A stretch of 64,000 bases of DNA from Malus domestica (Eukaryota; Streptophyta; Magnoliopsida; Rosales; Rosaceae): the NCBI RefSeq assembly GCF_042453785.1, contig NC_091670.1:34235501-34299500 (forward strand). Direction: 5' to 3'. The number at the start of each line of letters is the position of its first letter. The stretch's first letter is position 1. The notes beneath the pieces are model-generated. The model searched no databases. It was given only the letters and a program-made list of their open reading frames with translations, and was not told where the DNA came from. Of the stretch, positions 23,995-36,103 are shown piece after piece. Position numbers and translations under genes: made by a program.

Positions 23995-26900
23995 AAGTGG
24001 GGACAATGGGCAGGTTTTGGCTAAGTTGTAACATGGGTGGGTTAGGGTATGCCATAAGTTATACCCTAAGTAACCCTATTGTGAGGGTGAAAGTGACAAC
24101 CTCCTAACGAAGTGAAGGATTATAATTGTAATTTTGGTGAGGCAAAAGAAGGGGTGCGCGGGGAGAGGATGGGGATTGTGGTGCCAATGCCAGCCTTCTC
24201 AGGGACCCTCTTTTTATTTTCTTCCCCGCACCTTTGTGCCTTTACTGCTCAGACTCCATGCGTCCTCAATCCCAAGCTGGAGAGTGGGGTACATGAGAGT
24301 AACCAATCATTGTCTCTCTTTTGAGCTGGCGCAAAAGATTGTCAAGATTATGATATGCTAATCACACTTCAACCAATGCCTAGCTTTACTAAAATATCAG
24401 CGGTAACTAAAAGAGATTAAATGTGGTAGGTCGAAGCAAGAAGCTTGTTGTTTAATTGGTTAAGTGTTTACTTCTGTACTTCAGATTTCCTCATATCTTT
24501 TTCCTCAATATTGCTTGTATCAAAATAATCATAGGTTTTGAAGGCATTTTATTATATTTTTTTATACAAGCAAGACCAAAAAGTAGGACTCAGATTTTAG
24601 TTCGAGTTCTTGGAACTAAAAGAGATTAAAGTTTATTACATGTTGAAGTGCACCCCTCATCACTAAAAGCATTTCTTTCGATAAATTAGAATTTTTTTTT
24701 GTCTTTTGATGCAACTGATTAAAGAATAAGAATTCGAACAATCATGGATACAAGTTAAATTCTCTTAACCATGTGAATTACATGCCTCCCTTATATCAAC
24801 AAAATATATTAGAATCCCAGCACTTATTCAAAATCTGAGTGATTGAAACAGTAAATTATGTTTGTAGTTAAGTAGTTAAGCTAGTAGGTCCTGCTCCAGT
24901 TGGGCAGGATAAATGGCCATGAAATAGTTTAGTAACTATCAATTGTGTCTAATTAAAAAATTGGATGGAAACATGACTAAATAGTAGTATGCGTATGGTC
25001 ACTTTGAAGAAGCTTTAATATGTCATGTGCAGTTGAATCTGTGGGCCTTGTAGTTTGAACCTTAAACCACATACCCCATCAATGTCTCTTCTGTCAATCC
25101 ACCGCTTATAATTTAAAGAATTTTGGAGAATTTTTCAAAGTGAAAACTATTGAGTGACATGTAAAGAATTTTGGAGAAGCAGCAACCTTATAATATTAAT
25201 AAAAGTAGGAGAGGTGTCACACCATAGATGAATCAATGAAACTATATTTTCCGGCTTCGATGGAGCGATTATAGAACTGAAAACTTTTGTTTAGATTATC
25301 ACAATTCTTACATGTCAAGATTTAAATGAGAAGGAAACAAATGGATTTCAAATGATTCCTTGCATATAGTTATTTAAAATCCATTTCGTCTAAGTTATTT
25401 CAAATACATTCCATTCGATGTTTTCTAGTTTCGCAAATATACCGAGTCTTGGTGTCGAAACCAAATCCTTTATTTCAAATTTCTCAATCCAAATTAAGCC
25501 TAAGAAGATTATTCCTAACATTATTAGAGTTCTTTTGTTTTGTTTTTCTGTTCTTTTCTCTGGCCAATAAAGAAAAGTTACCAACGTTGCTATGCAACTA
25601 CGATCGACGACACATACGCAACATCCAAAAAATGTTTGTTGGGATTGGCCTTAGAAACTAGGGTATCTCCTAGGGTTAACTTTATTTTGGGTAATGCAGC
25701 TCCTCTTGTAGGTTCACATGTTCCTTCTGTGGATAACATCCAAATTCGTATAAATTCTTCAATCGAAATCACAAGATAACAAGCCATGTGTATTAGTACC
25801 TCTAATGATAGAGATTTGTCAGTTGAGAAAATTTAGGCCAACAGACAGTGTTGTAAAGTTGCCTTGAGTCACCTCTTTGGCCTATTAATTAAGATAGAAA
25901 GCAACATTGTCAATACGTCGTTATTTTATCTTCCTCTCTAATTACTATCTTTCGTATCCAATGGTATCAGATACCAATCTACATTACGTAGTATAAACCG
26001 GTCTTTTCTCAATAGTAGATTACATGCATAAAAAGACTCTTAATAGCTATTTCCACATGATCAAAGAAACACAAATTTGTCAAGACAAAAGGTTGGTTTT
26101 GGACATGATAAAATGCAGTGTTGTCATAAGGGTGACTGGCAAATTGTAAGGCAATAATTTAGGAAAGCGAGATAAAGCAAACAAACCATTACAAACGTCG
26201 GGTCATTTTATTGTCCTTCGTAGCAATAGTTGGATTTCTTCTATTTTTGAGAATGGCAGAGAATACTTTCAGGAATTTTCAAATACAATTTGATCATGAT
26301 AATGTGATGGGATGTTCCTTGTTGTCTTTGAGAAAGAAAAAAAATGCATGCATTATTGTTTGTACCAAAAATCAAATGCTGAAGTTGTCTTACAGACTTA
26401 CCCTATCAAATAGTTAAGGTTTAGAGACATGTGGTCACGAGGACATTGCACAAGGTAACCCCATCTATGATTGGATTGGACTAATAATAATTTACACACA
26501 CATATATACATACAGGATTAAAATCCGGGGACATCTTTTTTACATACATTTTGACACTTATTTTGTAAGTCACTTTGTAATGTATTTCAACAATTCAAAC
26601 CGTCTATATTTTAGTACATCATTCATAGATTATCATTGCAAAGAACTAGACAAATCCAAAACTATTAAGACATTCATTTGTGATGAAGAAAATAAACGAA
26701 TATGATTCTATAAAGAAACACTAAATCTAATCCAACTGTCATATGATTTTAGATTTGAGTGAGTTTTGGTAAACATGCTCTTTTAAAGAAGACTTAAAAA
26801 TAGATGGTTCAAATCGTTGAAATACGTGGACACCACAACAACGTGTCTCTGAATCCTAAAACCCTAAACCCTACACACACATAACTTGCCTCTAGACCTG

Positions 26901-27615
26901 TGTACGTGTGGGGTATGTAGTAGTGTATATCCTCAAAGGTATTTGGGACACCTTTAACTTGCTCGGAGGGAAAGAGAGCTATAACTATACCATATTTGGC
27001 TCAACATGCATGTGAATACTAGCCAAACCTAGTAATTACAAAACCATATATGATATTCTTTTAAACCTGTTCTGGTATTGCACCTAGTAAAAATAAGAGA
27101 TGCCAAGCACAATAGTTAACAGTACATGTGAGTGATTGTTAGTTATTTATACGTGTGTACATTAACCTATGTGAAAAAGAGAGCTCACAATGCATCAACA
27201 GCTAACAACCCTCAACGTGGCTTGAGTGAATGTCCCTAGCATAATATTTAACGATTATGCCGCTAGATCATCGTCACTTGATCACTCTTGGTTACGACTA
27301 TAGCATGCCCGTCCGGATGTAAAGAAATTTTGGGGGTCAAACGATATTTGGGTGATGGCTTAAATTCAAGGCATACATGATATTTTTGGAGCCTAAATAG
27401 GAGGGAATAAAAGGTTGGACAAGAAAAGAAAATAATAACTAAGAAAAAATAATGATAATGTACGGCTGGCCTAAGTGATGAGTTGTTAGGAGGCACTCTT
27501 AATAACGACTGAAAGGAAAGGGCTTTAGTTGCCCTTGTCCTTGTGTCCATTCCAGTTCCCATGCTTCAACTGAAGGAGGGTTGGAGGGCCATAGGTCAAA
27601 TATAGTTCTGTAATA
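23995..27615. other. Intergenic region, no gene seen
   Basis: AT-rich DNA with scattered short open frames that lack splice context or family resemblance. No RNA gene, LTR pair or clear inverted repeat was recognised. It separates two genes that are both on the minus strand. Confidence 0.5.
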
Positions 27616-27619
27616 AAAA

Positions 27620-28217
27620 GTTATCTCCAACCAAGAGGTCAAGGAGTCATAGGACTAAATATAATTTATTATTTTAATTGATTAATATGGTTACTTAAAT
27701 TAAATTACCTTAATAATTTTTTGAGATGGAATGTCAATAATTTTTCGAGTTGGAATCTCAATAATTTTACGTCTTGAATTTCGAGTGCCACGTTTCTATG
27801 TGTGAGTAACTTTACAGATTTCTTGTCGATAAAGAATCTTTTTTTTAATGTTATTTGAGTTTCATGTTGTTAAATGTTTTTTTTTAATATTGTTTAATGT
27901 TACTAAATGTTGTTTAATGTTGTTTAATATTGTTTAATGTTATTTAATGTTGTTTAATGACTTGGGTAGTTATAGGAAAAAAATAGAATTTTTATTTTTT
28001 TTTAATTTAAAAAAAAAATCAAATTTAACGACTAGCTGACGTCAGCAAGTAGTCGTTGGGATTCAAAATGCTGGACCGGCTGGTTTGGGCTAGCTAGTTG
28101 GCCCGGTAGGGCCCATGAGCCATTTGGCCTAGCTTTCGGTTGGAGACGGTTTTCGTGTTATTTCGGGCTATTTTCGACTTATGACCCTCTGACCGGATCA
28201 GTTGGAGATGGCCTTAG
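27620..28217. mobile_element. Probable non-autonomous DNA transposon with internal minisatellite
   Basis: The left end TTATCTCCAACC and the right end GGTTGGAGAC...GTTGGAGATGGCCTTA are inverted partners of a terminus common in plant non-autonomous DNA transposons. The interior holds a TTGTTTAATG-type minisatellite at about 27838-27960 and a T-rich tract, then a GC-richer segment with GGCCCGGTAGGGCCC. No coding region. Exact ends and target duplication could not be fixed. Confidence 0.4.
27838..27960 (+). repeat. Minisatellite of about 10-bp TTGTTTAATG units
   Basis: Roughly ten imperfect copies of TTGTTTAATG, with variants TTATTTAATG, TTACTAAATG and TTGTTTAATA, run head to tail inside a transposon-like element. 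Confidence 0.7.
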
Positions 28218-28548
28218 TTGTCAAGGTTGTTGCTGGGTTGCTGGTATCTCCCAGGGGCCACTGCATTCTGTTTAATTAGACAAGAACAATACATGAAAAA
28301 TTAATTACAATTGAATTATGAATTGTGAATAGTAAGATAGCATAAAAAGGGATTCAAACTTGAGTTCACAATGATCGTACAAAGAAATCCAAGTCTGCAG
28401 TTCGATTGTTCTAATGGTTTTACAGTCACACATCTGTTGTATAAAAGGACAGAAACAACACTAAAAATAAAACTAAGCGTGTGGGGGCAATATTTTAAGG
28501 GGTTTTTTTTTATTTATTTTTCACAGTTGCAGGTTCTTTTTGTGGGGG

Positions 28549-28550
<2 letters not shown>

Positions 28551-28586
<36 letters not shown>
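28551..28586. repeat. AT dinucleotide microsatellite
   Basis: An uninterrupted run of 18 AT units, followed by GCATATATAT. It lies downstream of the RING-finger gene in otherwise gene-free DNA (28220-29242). Confidence 0.9.
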
Positions 28587-28589
<3 letters not shown>

Positions 28590-29242
28590 TATATATTCTT
28601 TTATTGCTATGTACAGGAAAGTCCCCCAACAAGATCCAATAATTCTGATATTCTGTTTGTTTCTGCAAACTTGTTAAACAACCCTTCACATCACAATCCT
28701 GCACTAGAACAGTAAAATTACACCAACTCTTGTCTTTGGCTGAAAAAAAGGGATTACCTGCTTTTACTGACACTAATTTGAAATACATTATGACTAAGAG
28801 AACTGCTCTCCCACAGCTTTACTTCTGGTTTCTTACCCTTTAAGCAACATCACCTCTTGCAACTACGGAAATATTTGGATGCAATAGTCATGCCGTCATA
28901 TTGTAATACTGATTCACATGTTTTAACATGGGTGAATGACAATACAAATTCGGCACATTTTCTCAAATTGTATATAGCAAGATGAAGAACAAATAGTAGA
29001 GCTTGTTAGTTGTGGGTCTCTCCTAAAAAAACATACACACAAGAGTATATGTGGGAAAAGAGAAACCATGTATGATGTCCCATGATGACTTTTGACATGT
29101 AAAAAAAAAGCAGATAAGTAAATAGGCAAAGATGAACAAAATTAGCTTCCTCTTCCAATGTTGTATGCTTCACTATGTTGAGTTTTTCGAAAGAAAGACG
29201 GTCCTCTGAAGCAAGAACTCGTTCACCAGGTGCTGGTAGAGT

Positions 29243-32200
29243 CTAGTAATCCATCTGTGCCTTCACGACATCCACAATTGGAGCTCGACAGATTGGACAT
29301 TTTCCACTATTCCATTGCAACTCATGAGCACACTTGAGACAGGTGCACATGTGTCCACACCTGTAAATTTCAGAAATGGCATCTCACAAGATGAGTACTA
29401 TAGCCAACAAAAAATTGAAATGAAAAGATCTATACTCACATGAGAAGCCTTAGTTGGATAACAAGTTACCTGTACAAAAGTGAGTCGACTTTCACTTCAT
29501 GGCAAATGCAACAATTTCCTTTCTTTGGTAATCCATTTGCAGACCTTTTCCTCTCCTCTTGACCTGTAACATACAGAATAGTGTGCTGTCAAGAAACTGA
29601 TCGAAAATAAGGAGTAATGCAGACACTCAGACTTTGATTCTCGCTATTTTTGCTTTGAAAGAGTATTTAAAACTGTTCTAAAAAAACCAAATTAACAAGA
29701 GCAAGGATGTTTTTTAAAGACTTTTTTCAGTTGATACATTTGTGCAAATTATGGTATTCATTTTAAATTGACCGAGGCCCTAAATTAAGACAAACGAATG
29801 AGTAGTACAACACGAACCTGAATGAACTTCCTGCTTCATGGATTGTTGCATTACCATTTGCATGTCTACACAGCTCTTAATTACTTTTCGTAGCTCCGAC
29901 ATCTCACGATAGAGTTGCTCCATCTGCCCTCTCATGTCATATATGAATTCCATTTCCTGCAAGTTCAGAAGTGTTATCTTAGATTCTTTACTGGCCAATA
30001 AATTATGAACTCAAAGTTGACGCAACTGTCGAGGAGAAAAAGTTAAACTCACAATTGAAGGATGACTTACAGGGGAAGAGAAGTGATGGTGATTTTGATG
30101 GTATGATGGAGGTGGTGATGGTGAACCTTGGTGACTATTTGAATAGTAAGAATGAGATGGCAAATGTCGGGGTGGAGATGTAGAAGCAGCTCGATTAGCA
30201 TCATCCCCCACTTCTATATCTTGATAGCTCCATGCTGTCATGTGAGATGGCGATGGCTGCAATGATGTGCATTGGTAAAAATCATCACTTGCTTCTTGAT
30301 ATTGAGCGCTAATTAGACTTCTTTCTTCTCCTCCTTCATCATCATTGTCATCATCATCTTCTTCTGTCATGTTCTGATCTTCTTCTTGGTGTTCTTGTTC
30401 TTGCACTTGTTGTTTTTCTTCTTGACTGCATGCTGGCAGCAATTGTTGTTGTTGTTTTTGGTGATGCTTTTGTAAGAAAGTCATCAATTGATTCATCCTA
30501 TCGTGGCTGATATCATCGTCTTCTCCTTCTTGACTGCCATCTGGTTGCGCTTGTATTTCTAAGCGAGATTCCATCAGTCTGTCTATTCTGTCTCGGAAAT
30601 CACTTGCAAGACAATTTGATACTGTTCTTCTGCATAGATCAATGTGAAATTCAGATGAGTAAAACATAAAAATATGGTTGTACTATTACAGAAGCTTACA
30701 ACTAAACCAAAACACGAAAAGTTGAAGCAATGCTGGTGTACCTTTCGATAAGTTGGCGTATCTCCCCTTTGCCTGAGTTGGAGTTCAGCATCTCTTGGTA
30801 CCATGCCTTTCTCAGGTTTTCCCAGTAGCTACGTGGGCGAGAAATCTCATTGATCCAGTCATAAGTATAATCTCCATAGTACTGGTAATCATCCTCTAGT
30901 TGTTCTTCTATCTCATTCTCACCCCAACCAACCAAGGATGTGGTTGCATCTGCATTTTCTTGCGCATCAAGGTTTCTAGCCTTCGAACTTGTTCCTTGCC
31001 AGATAACTTCTGAACTCAGGCTAACTTCTTCATGAAGATCTTCACTAACATGAGGCAAGTTGTTTCTGGCCTCTGAACTTGTTCCTTGCCAGATAATTTC
31101 TGAACTAGGGCTAGCTTCTTCATGAGGATGTTCACTAGCATGAGGTAAGTTGTTTCTGGCCTCTGAACTTGTTCCTTGCAAAGTGACTTCTGAGCGCGGG
31201 CTGACTTCTTCGTGAAGGTCTTCACTAACATGAGGTGAGGTGTTTCTAGCCATTGGACTTGTTCCTTGCAAGGTGACTTCTGAACTCGGGCTCGCTTCTT
31301 CACAAAGATCTTCACTACCATGAGGGGAGGTACTCCTAGCCATTAGACTTGTTCTCTGCAAGGTGACTTTTAAACTCGGGTTGGCTTCTTCATGAAGACC
31401 TTCGCTAGCATGAGTTGTGGTGTTCCTAGCCATTGGACTCGATCCTTGATAGGCGACTTTCAAACTCGGGCTGGCTTCATCACGAAGATCTTCACTAGCA
31501 TTTGGAAAATTGTTTGTAGCCACTGAACTTGTTCCTTCCGAGGTGACTTTTGAGCTTGGGCTACCTTCCTCATGAAGACCGTTACTAGCTTGCGTTGAGG
31601 TGTTTGTAGCCACTGAACTTGTTTCTTGACAGGTGACTTTTGAACTCATGCCTACTTCTTCACGAAGATCTTCGCTAGCATGCGGCAATGAGGTCTGCAT
31701 CCCGGTTGCATTCTTCTGCTCAACTCTATCAACGTCACGATTAAGAGTGTTTTTGCTAGGCTTATTGGGAGTGGAGGAGCTTTTTGATAGTACACTGGTG
31801 TTCTTTACAACCTCCTTTTGAGGGCTTTTTGGAATAGCTGCATCACTCTGATCTGTTGAGGCCTGCTCCACACCAGTGCTAAATCTCTCCCTGAAATTAA
31901 ATGATCTAAATGTTACTTCGTTTTTCCAATCACACACAGTACATTAACGATTCGATTGGTGTCTAGGATTGGATTGGATAACTCACTGTATTCATGGTAA
32001 TCCAATCAAACAATCTGAAGCACCAAACAAACCCTCATATTATTCAGGAACAAGTGATGACAGTTGAAAGATTTTATTTCTTTCCAATTCTGTGCAATTA
32101 TTAAGTTCTTTTTCTTTAACTAACTTCACTTTATTTAAGGTTTAAACTAATTAGAAAACTTGCATTCAGACTTCAGAGAGCAAAGTGCAAATTTAGCATC

Positions 32201-33676
32201 AGAACTAGCTTGTATCTTGGCATGTTTCAATGATCACTGTACCTGAGATGCATGATGGCAGACCCTTGTGGAAGTTTGTTCACTTTAGATGTTGCTGGTT
32301 TCCGGCGCGGTACATCTTGACCTACTGCCACTGCCATGCGGCGTTGTAGCAGTTTAAGCCGAAGCATTGACTGCAAACAAGCATAATATGCTAAGTAAAT
32401 ATGTAATTGCTTTGCAATTTGAAAAGAAGGAAGAAAAGGGTTAAATATAATTCAGTGTAAACTAAGAACTAAGCTTGTTTAAGAAAACTTGAGTTAAAAA
32501 ATGAATGAATAATTAACGCACCTGAATTCGCCCTTTGTGTGAAAATCTTGAAACTGCTCTGCGGTCTACAAGCGCGTCAAGCTCCCTATGTCGGTCGCGC
32601 TCCAGGTGCATAAGCAAATCAGCAAAAGCCTGCCTGCCTCTGATCATCCTCGGTGAACTTATAACCTGAGAGAACCCTTTGTGCAGCTGCTCTGTCTGAT
32701 CAGACCCGAAAAGCCTCTCATGATCGCGCTCTCTAGACGGAGATGCATTGGTACAAGACTGCTGATCATTGTCATCACTAGAAGATAATGGACACTGTGC
32801 TGTCATTTTCAACCTTTTAATGATATCCGCAACACGAACCTTCTCCCTTTCTCTTTCTCTTTCCCTTGCATCTAAATTACTCAGGGCATCACTTGTGGTG
32901 CTTTCCTCAGAATGTGTGTCCTCAAATGAATCCTCAGCAACCGGGCCGGTGTCATACCTCTCATCAACACAAACCGAGTCCCCTGCTTCAGACCCTCTCG
33001 ATGATTGTTTCTCGAAAACTGGTGCATTTGAACCAGTGGACTCATTGGAAGCACTGGATTCATTGGAAGCATTGAATATGTTCTCATTCTCATTGCAGCT
33101 GAATCCAGAGTTAGACCTGCTTGTCTCTGCGCTGCCATTGGAACTCATCTTGAAACTGTTTGATTGGTTCAGCCTCTTCTCCCATATTTGAACCAGCGAG
33201 GAAGCTCCAACTCCCAGATTGTAAATTCTCGCCAAGCTATCCGTTCTGAAAAGAGTCTCCTTCAAAGATGTCGATGTCCTCGATGATGAAGGTTCGGAGT
33301 TAGGCACTGACATGAGCTCTGCCTCTTGGCTCTGCCTCTCAACCATTGCCATTCCTTCTTTCCCTCCTCGTCTCGCAGCCTGTCGATCAAGAACCCGAGA
33401 CTGCCTCGGGCTCATTGTCGAACAACCACCATCTCTTTCGACATTTTCAATGTCTCGGTCTTTGGAGTTGTTGCTTTCCTTGTCACTGGAGGCAGATATT
33501 GAAGAGACAGAAATGCAGGTGGTGAGGTGATTCCTCACCAAGCTATTCAAATTCTTCTGAAAAGCGGCCTGCGTGGCCCTGGCATTTCTCTCTCGGCACC
33601 TGTCTCGCCGGTTGTGATCCCTCAACACGCACCCGAAAGGCGCAGAAGACGCCATTTCAACTTGTGATGATGCCAT
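29243..33676 (-). CDS. Long RING-finger protein (C3HC4), putative E3 ubiquitin ligase
   Basis: Seven exons, complement(join(29243..29360,29470..29563,29818..29956,30071..30629,30742..31890,32243..32370,32522..33676)), give 1113 aa; all introns GT-AG. Translation is taken from the ATG at 33676 ([15 protein letters not shown]). The conserved N-terminus, [20 protein letters not shown], and the block [20 protein letters not shown] at about 350-370 match a plant family of large RING proteins (from memory, the At5g04460/At2g27950 type). Exon 3 carries eight tandem 30-residue repeats (about 499-738). Exon 4 holds the [30 protein letters not shown] region and a Gln/Glu/Asp-rich stretch. Exon 5 forms a short coiled coil ([19 protein letters not shown]). 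The C-terminus is a [23 protein letters not shown], then [12 protein letters not shown] and CPIC. Ubiquitin ligase activity is inferred from the RING; substrate unknown. Confidence 0.9.
30960..31679 (-). repeat. Eight in-frame 90-bp tandem repeats in the RING-protein gene
   Basis: Eight head-to-tail units, each 30 residues with a pattern like ASEDLHEE[19 protein letters not shown]4-H. The last units are the most alike (repeats 6, 7 and 8 share HEE, SSE and QGTSS blocks) and the first are the most diverged, consistent with growth at one end. Unit length is conserved at 90 bp, so the frame is kept. The composition is acidic and Ser/Thr-rich, probably disordered. Confidence 0.9.
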
Positions 33677-33699
33677 CTCAGAATTCAAATGGTCTGAAG

Positions 33700-36080
33700 C
33701 AATTACTGTAATTACATAAAACTACAGAATTTTCAGAGCAGCCTGAAATCCAAACCAAAAGGAAGAAATTAAAGAACACATATCGAAAATTCGACTGGTG
33801 GGGGGATTGAAAACAAAGAATCCAACCTCACAAGAAAAATCTTGTATGTGAAGAGAGGAAGAAAATGGATGATCCCAAAGAGTCTGAGAGAGGAGAGAAA
33901 CAGGCCGCTAATTTTACACAAAAGCAGAGGAGCTTTCTTAGGAACAAAACAATTTGTCATCCGCTCGTATAATACCTCATTCTTGTTTGCAATTTTTGCC
34001 TATTTTTAGACACGCTTTTTTGTAACCACCACCAATGCACAGACACAGCAAACAGAGTTGGCCTTTTGCTGTACAAAAACCTAACAAAAAAACAGTTAAA
34101 AGTTCAAAAATTTGAGATTTTCTGTGTATATTTTTATGTGGGTTTGTCTTGGATTGCCAAAATTTGAAGGTTAGGGTATCAAATCATGAGATTCCAGGAA
34201 AAAACAGAGGATGGAAACAGAGGAGGACATAATTGCACTGCTAAAACAATGAGAAAATTTGGTGTGAAAAAATAGGGATTGAATAAGAGAGAGAGACGTT
34301 GGTTTTTACTTTTTAGTCCGTTGGGAATGTAGGGCCATATGGTTGTTTCTTTTTTCTTTTCGAGAGTGGTTACGCCCAATTATCTGTCTTATTTTTTTAC
34401 CTATATTCATAAAAAAGAACAATTAGATTTGTTTCGATTTAGAAACCGAGATTAAAAGTAAGTAATTTGAAAAATAAGGGGTAATCCAAAACACTCAATT
34501 CGTGTAACATCTCACATCGACCAACGAAGAGGGGGTGATGTGTTTTATATGTACATGTTCATCTCCTATAGCACGATATTTATTGTAAGGGTGATCCATT
34601 TGAGTCGATGGTTATAAATTTTTGGTTGTAGCATATTAACAATTGCATTGATTAGATTACCATATTAACACACTAGCCTTTGAATTCTGTTTGCTCCACC
34701 TTCAATGCCATTTTTCGAGTCAACGCTCCATCCAATTTTTTGTTTTTGGTGTTTTCTTATCTTTTTAGGTTGGATTTTGTGACATTTCTAGCATGTCCAA
34801 TGCAATATTATAACACAGAATGTTGCTATCGTTTGGTTAAAAGTGAACAGTACCAAAAATGTTTCGTTAAAACTCCCCTGAATAATACAATAGCTATCGT
34901 TAGGGTTTTTTTTTTTTTAAAAAAAAAACTTCCCTTCACTTGTATAATAACATATGGTATACTGATAAAAATAAAAAAACTGTCCATGTTCTGAACACAC
35001 TGAAAAATCTCTCCTGATTATGAAAGAAAAAGTAGACAGTGGGTCATCATCCGTATTCATTATATCGCCAAAAATTACAATGCATGAGTGATAACTTTAT
35101 TTTAAATTTAATGACTTTTAATGACTAACATCATTTGAAAGAAAGAAAAAATGACTATTACTCAAATATTGTTTTACTGTGTAAGTCTGGTAATAATCAA
35201 ATTAGTTAGAATAATGTGTTACCCGTAATTTTTAAAAATTTAGTGTAATTTTCATATCGTAATATTATATCATCGCCAAACTATTGATGAAAGTAAAATG
35301 CTTATTCACTTACCAAATAGATGACGAGCATCTCAGCAGGTAGCCAGGAAGTATGTACTCATATCAATTAACTTCATATAATGACTCTGTTAATATTAAT
35401 AATCAATAATGATACATAATTTCACTGACATATCGTCATTACTATCAGAACTTAAAAATAATTCACCTCTTTATCAATATCGATAGCATAAACACTGAAT
35501 ATTTTCATTAATATCTGTGCAATGACGAATAATTTTTTCATCCATCATTTCCTATAAGGACTATGTTAATATCGAATAATCAACAACTAATACCCGTTGT
35601 TTAGTTTCCACTTTACTTTTAGGCTAATATTGATGTTTGATTATAATTTTTATTAATTTTTCGAGTCGAGCGATATTATCTTATTAAAGTTCCACGAGAT
35701 ATTTTTGACAATAAAACAATATGGTAACTACTTACTATATCGGTTTTAGTGATAATTTATATTCTTTACTCCAAATCATTTTTCATCAAATCCACTTAGT
35801 TCGGGATCCGGACCGTTGAAATTTGATCCAACATTTACTAACAGGGAACCTATTTAAAAGTTATAATAGTTGTAGCAACGGTCCTGATCAGGACTAGGTG
35901 GATTTAATGGAAAGGAATCCCTTTCCCTTTAGTGTACGAACATGCTATTTGGTGAAAAATTGAAGTTGCTAAATTGAAATTAATTCTCAAAAGGGGCGTT
36001 TCAAAAGATTTTCTCATTTTTAGGTGACAAATGTAATTTGGCGAGAGGTCAGGTGACAATTTAATAGCATTCACGAGAAA
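33700..36080. other. RING-gene upstream region and AT-rich intergenic DNA
   Basis: No gene seen. It includes a truncated TRIM-like LTR (34503-34588), a piece of a dispersed repeat (about 34826-34890, AAAGTGAACAGTACC...TTCGTTAAAACTCCC) that recurs near 63.5 kb, and at about 35795-35930 a foldback fragment related to that at 1.0 kb. Confidence 0.5.
34503..34588 (+). mobile_element. Truncated TRIM/Cassandra-like LTR fragment
   Basis: It begins TGTAACATCTCACATCGACC and continues with GGTGATGTGTTTTATATGTACATG, matching the first half of the LTRs at 20504 and 20737. The downstream half, primer-binding site and second LTR are missing. Confidence 0.7.
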
Positions 36081-36103
36081 ATAAGCCCGCGCGTTGCTGC
36101 GGG

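Noticed and set aside
31016-31321. A 101-codon repetitive frame inside the RING-protein gene
   Set aside because: It is an alternative frame of the 90-bp repeats; a repeat length divisible by three leaves all frames open.
33677-33688. Longer N-terminus for the RING protein, MNSE before MASSQ
   Set aside because: It would start at TTG; the conserved family N-terminus begins at the ATG at 33676.
36086-36103. Firm call of a Helitron 3' end
   Set aside because: The hairpin has no CTRR at the right distance in either orientation; kept only as a low-interest observation.
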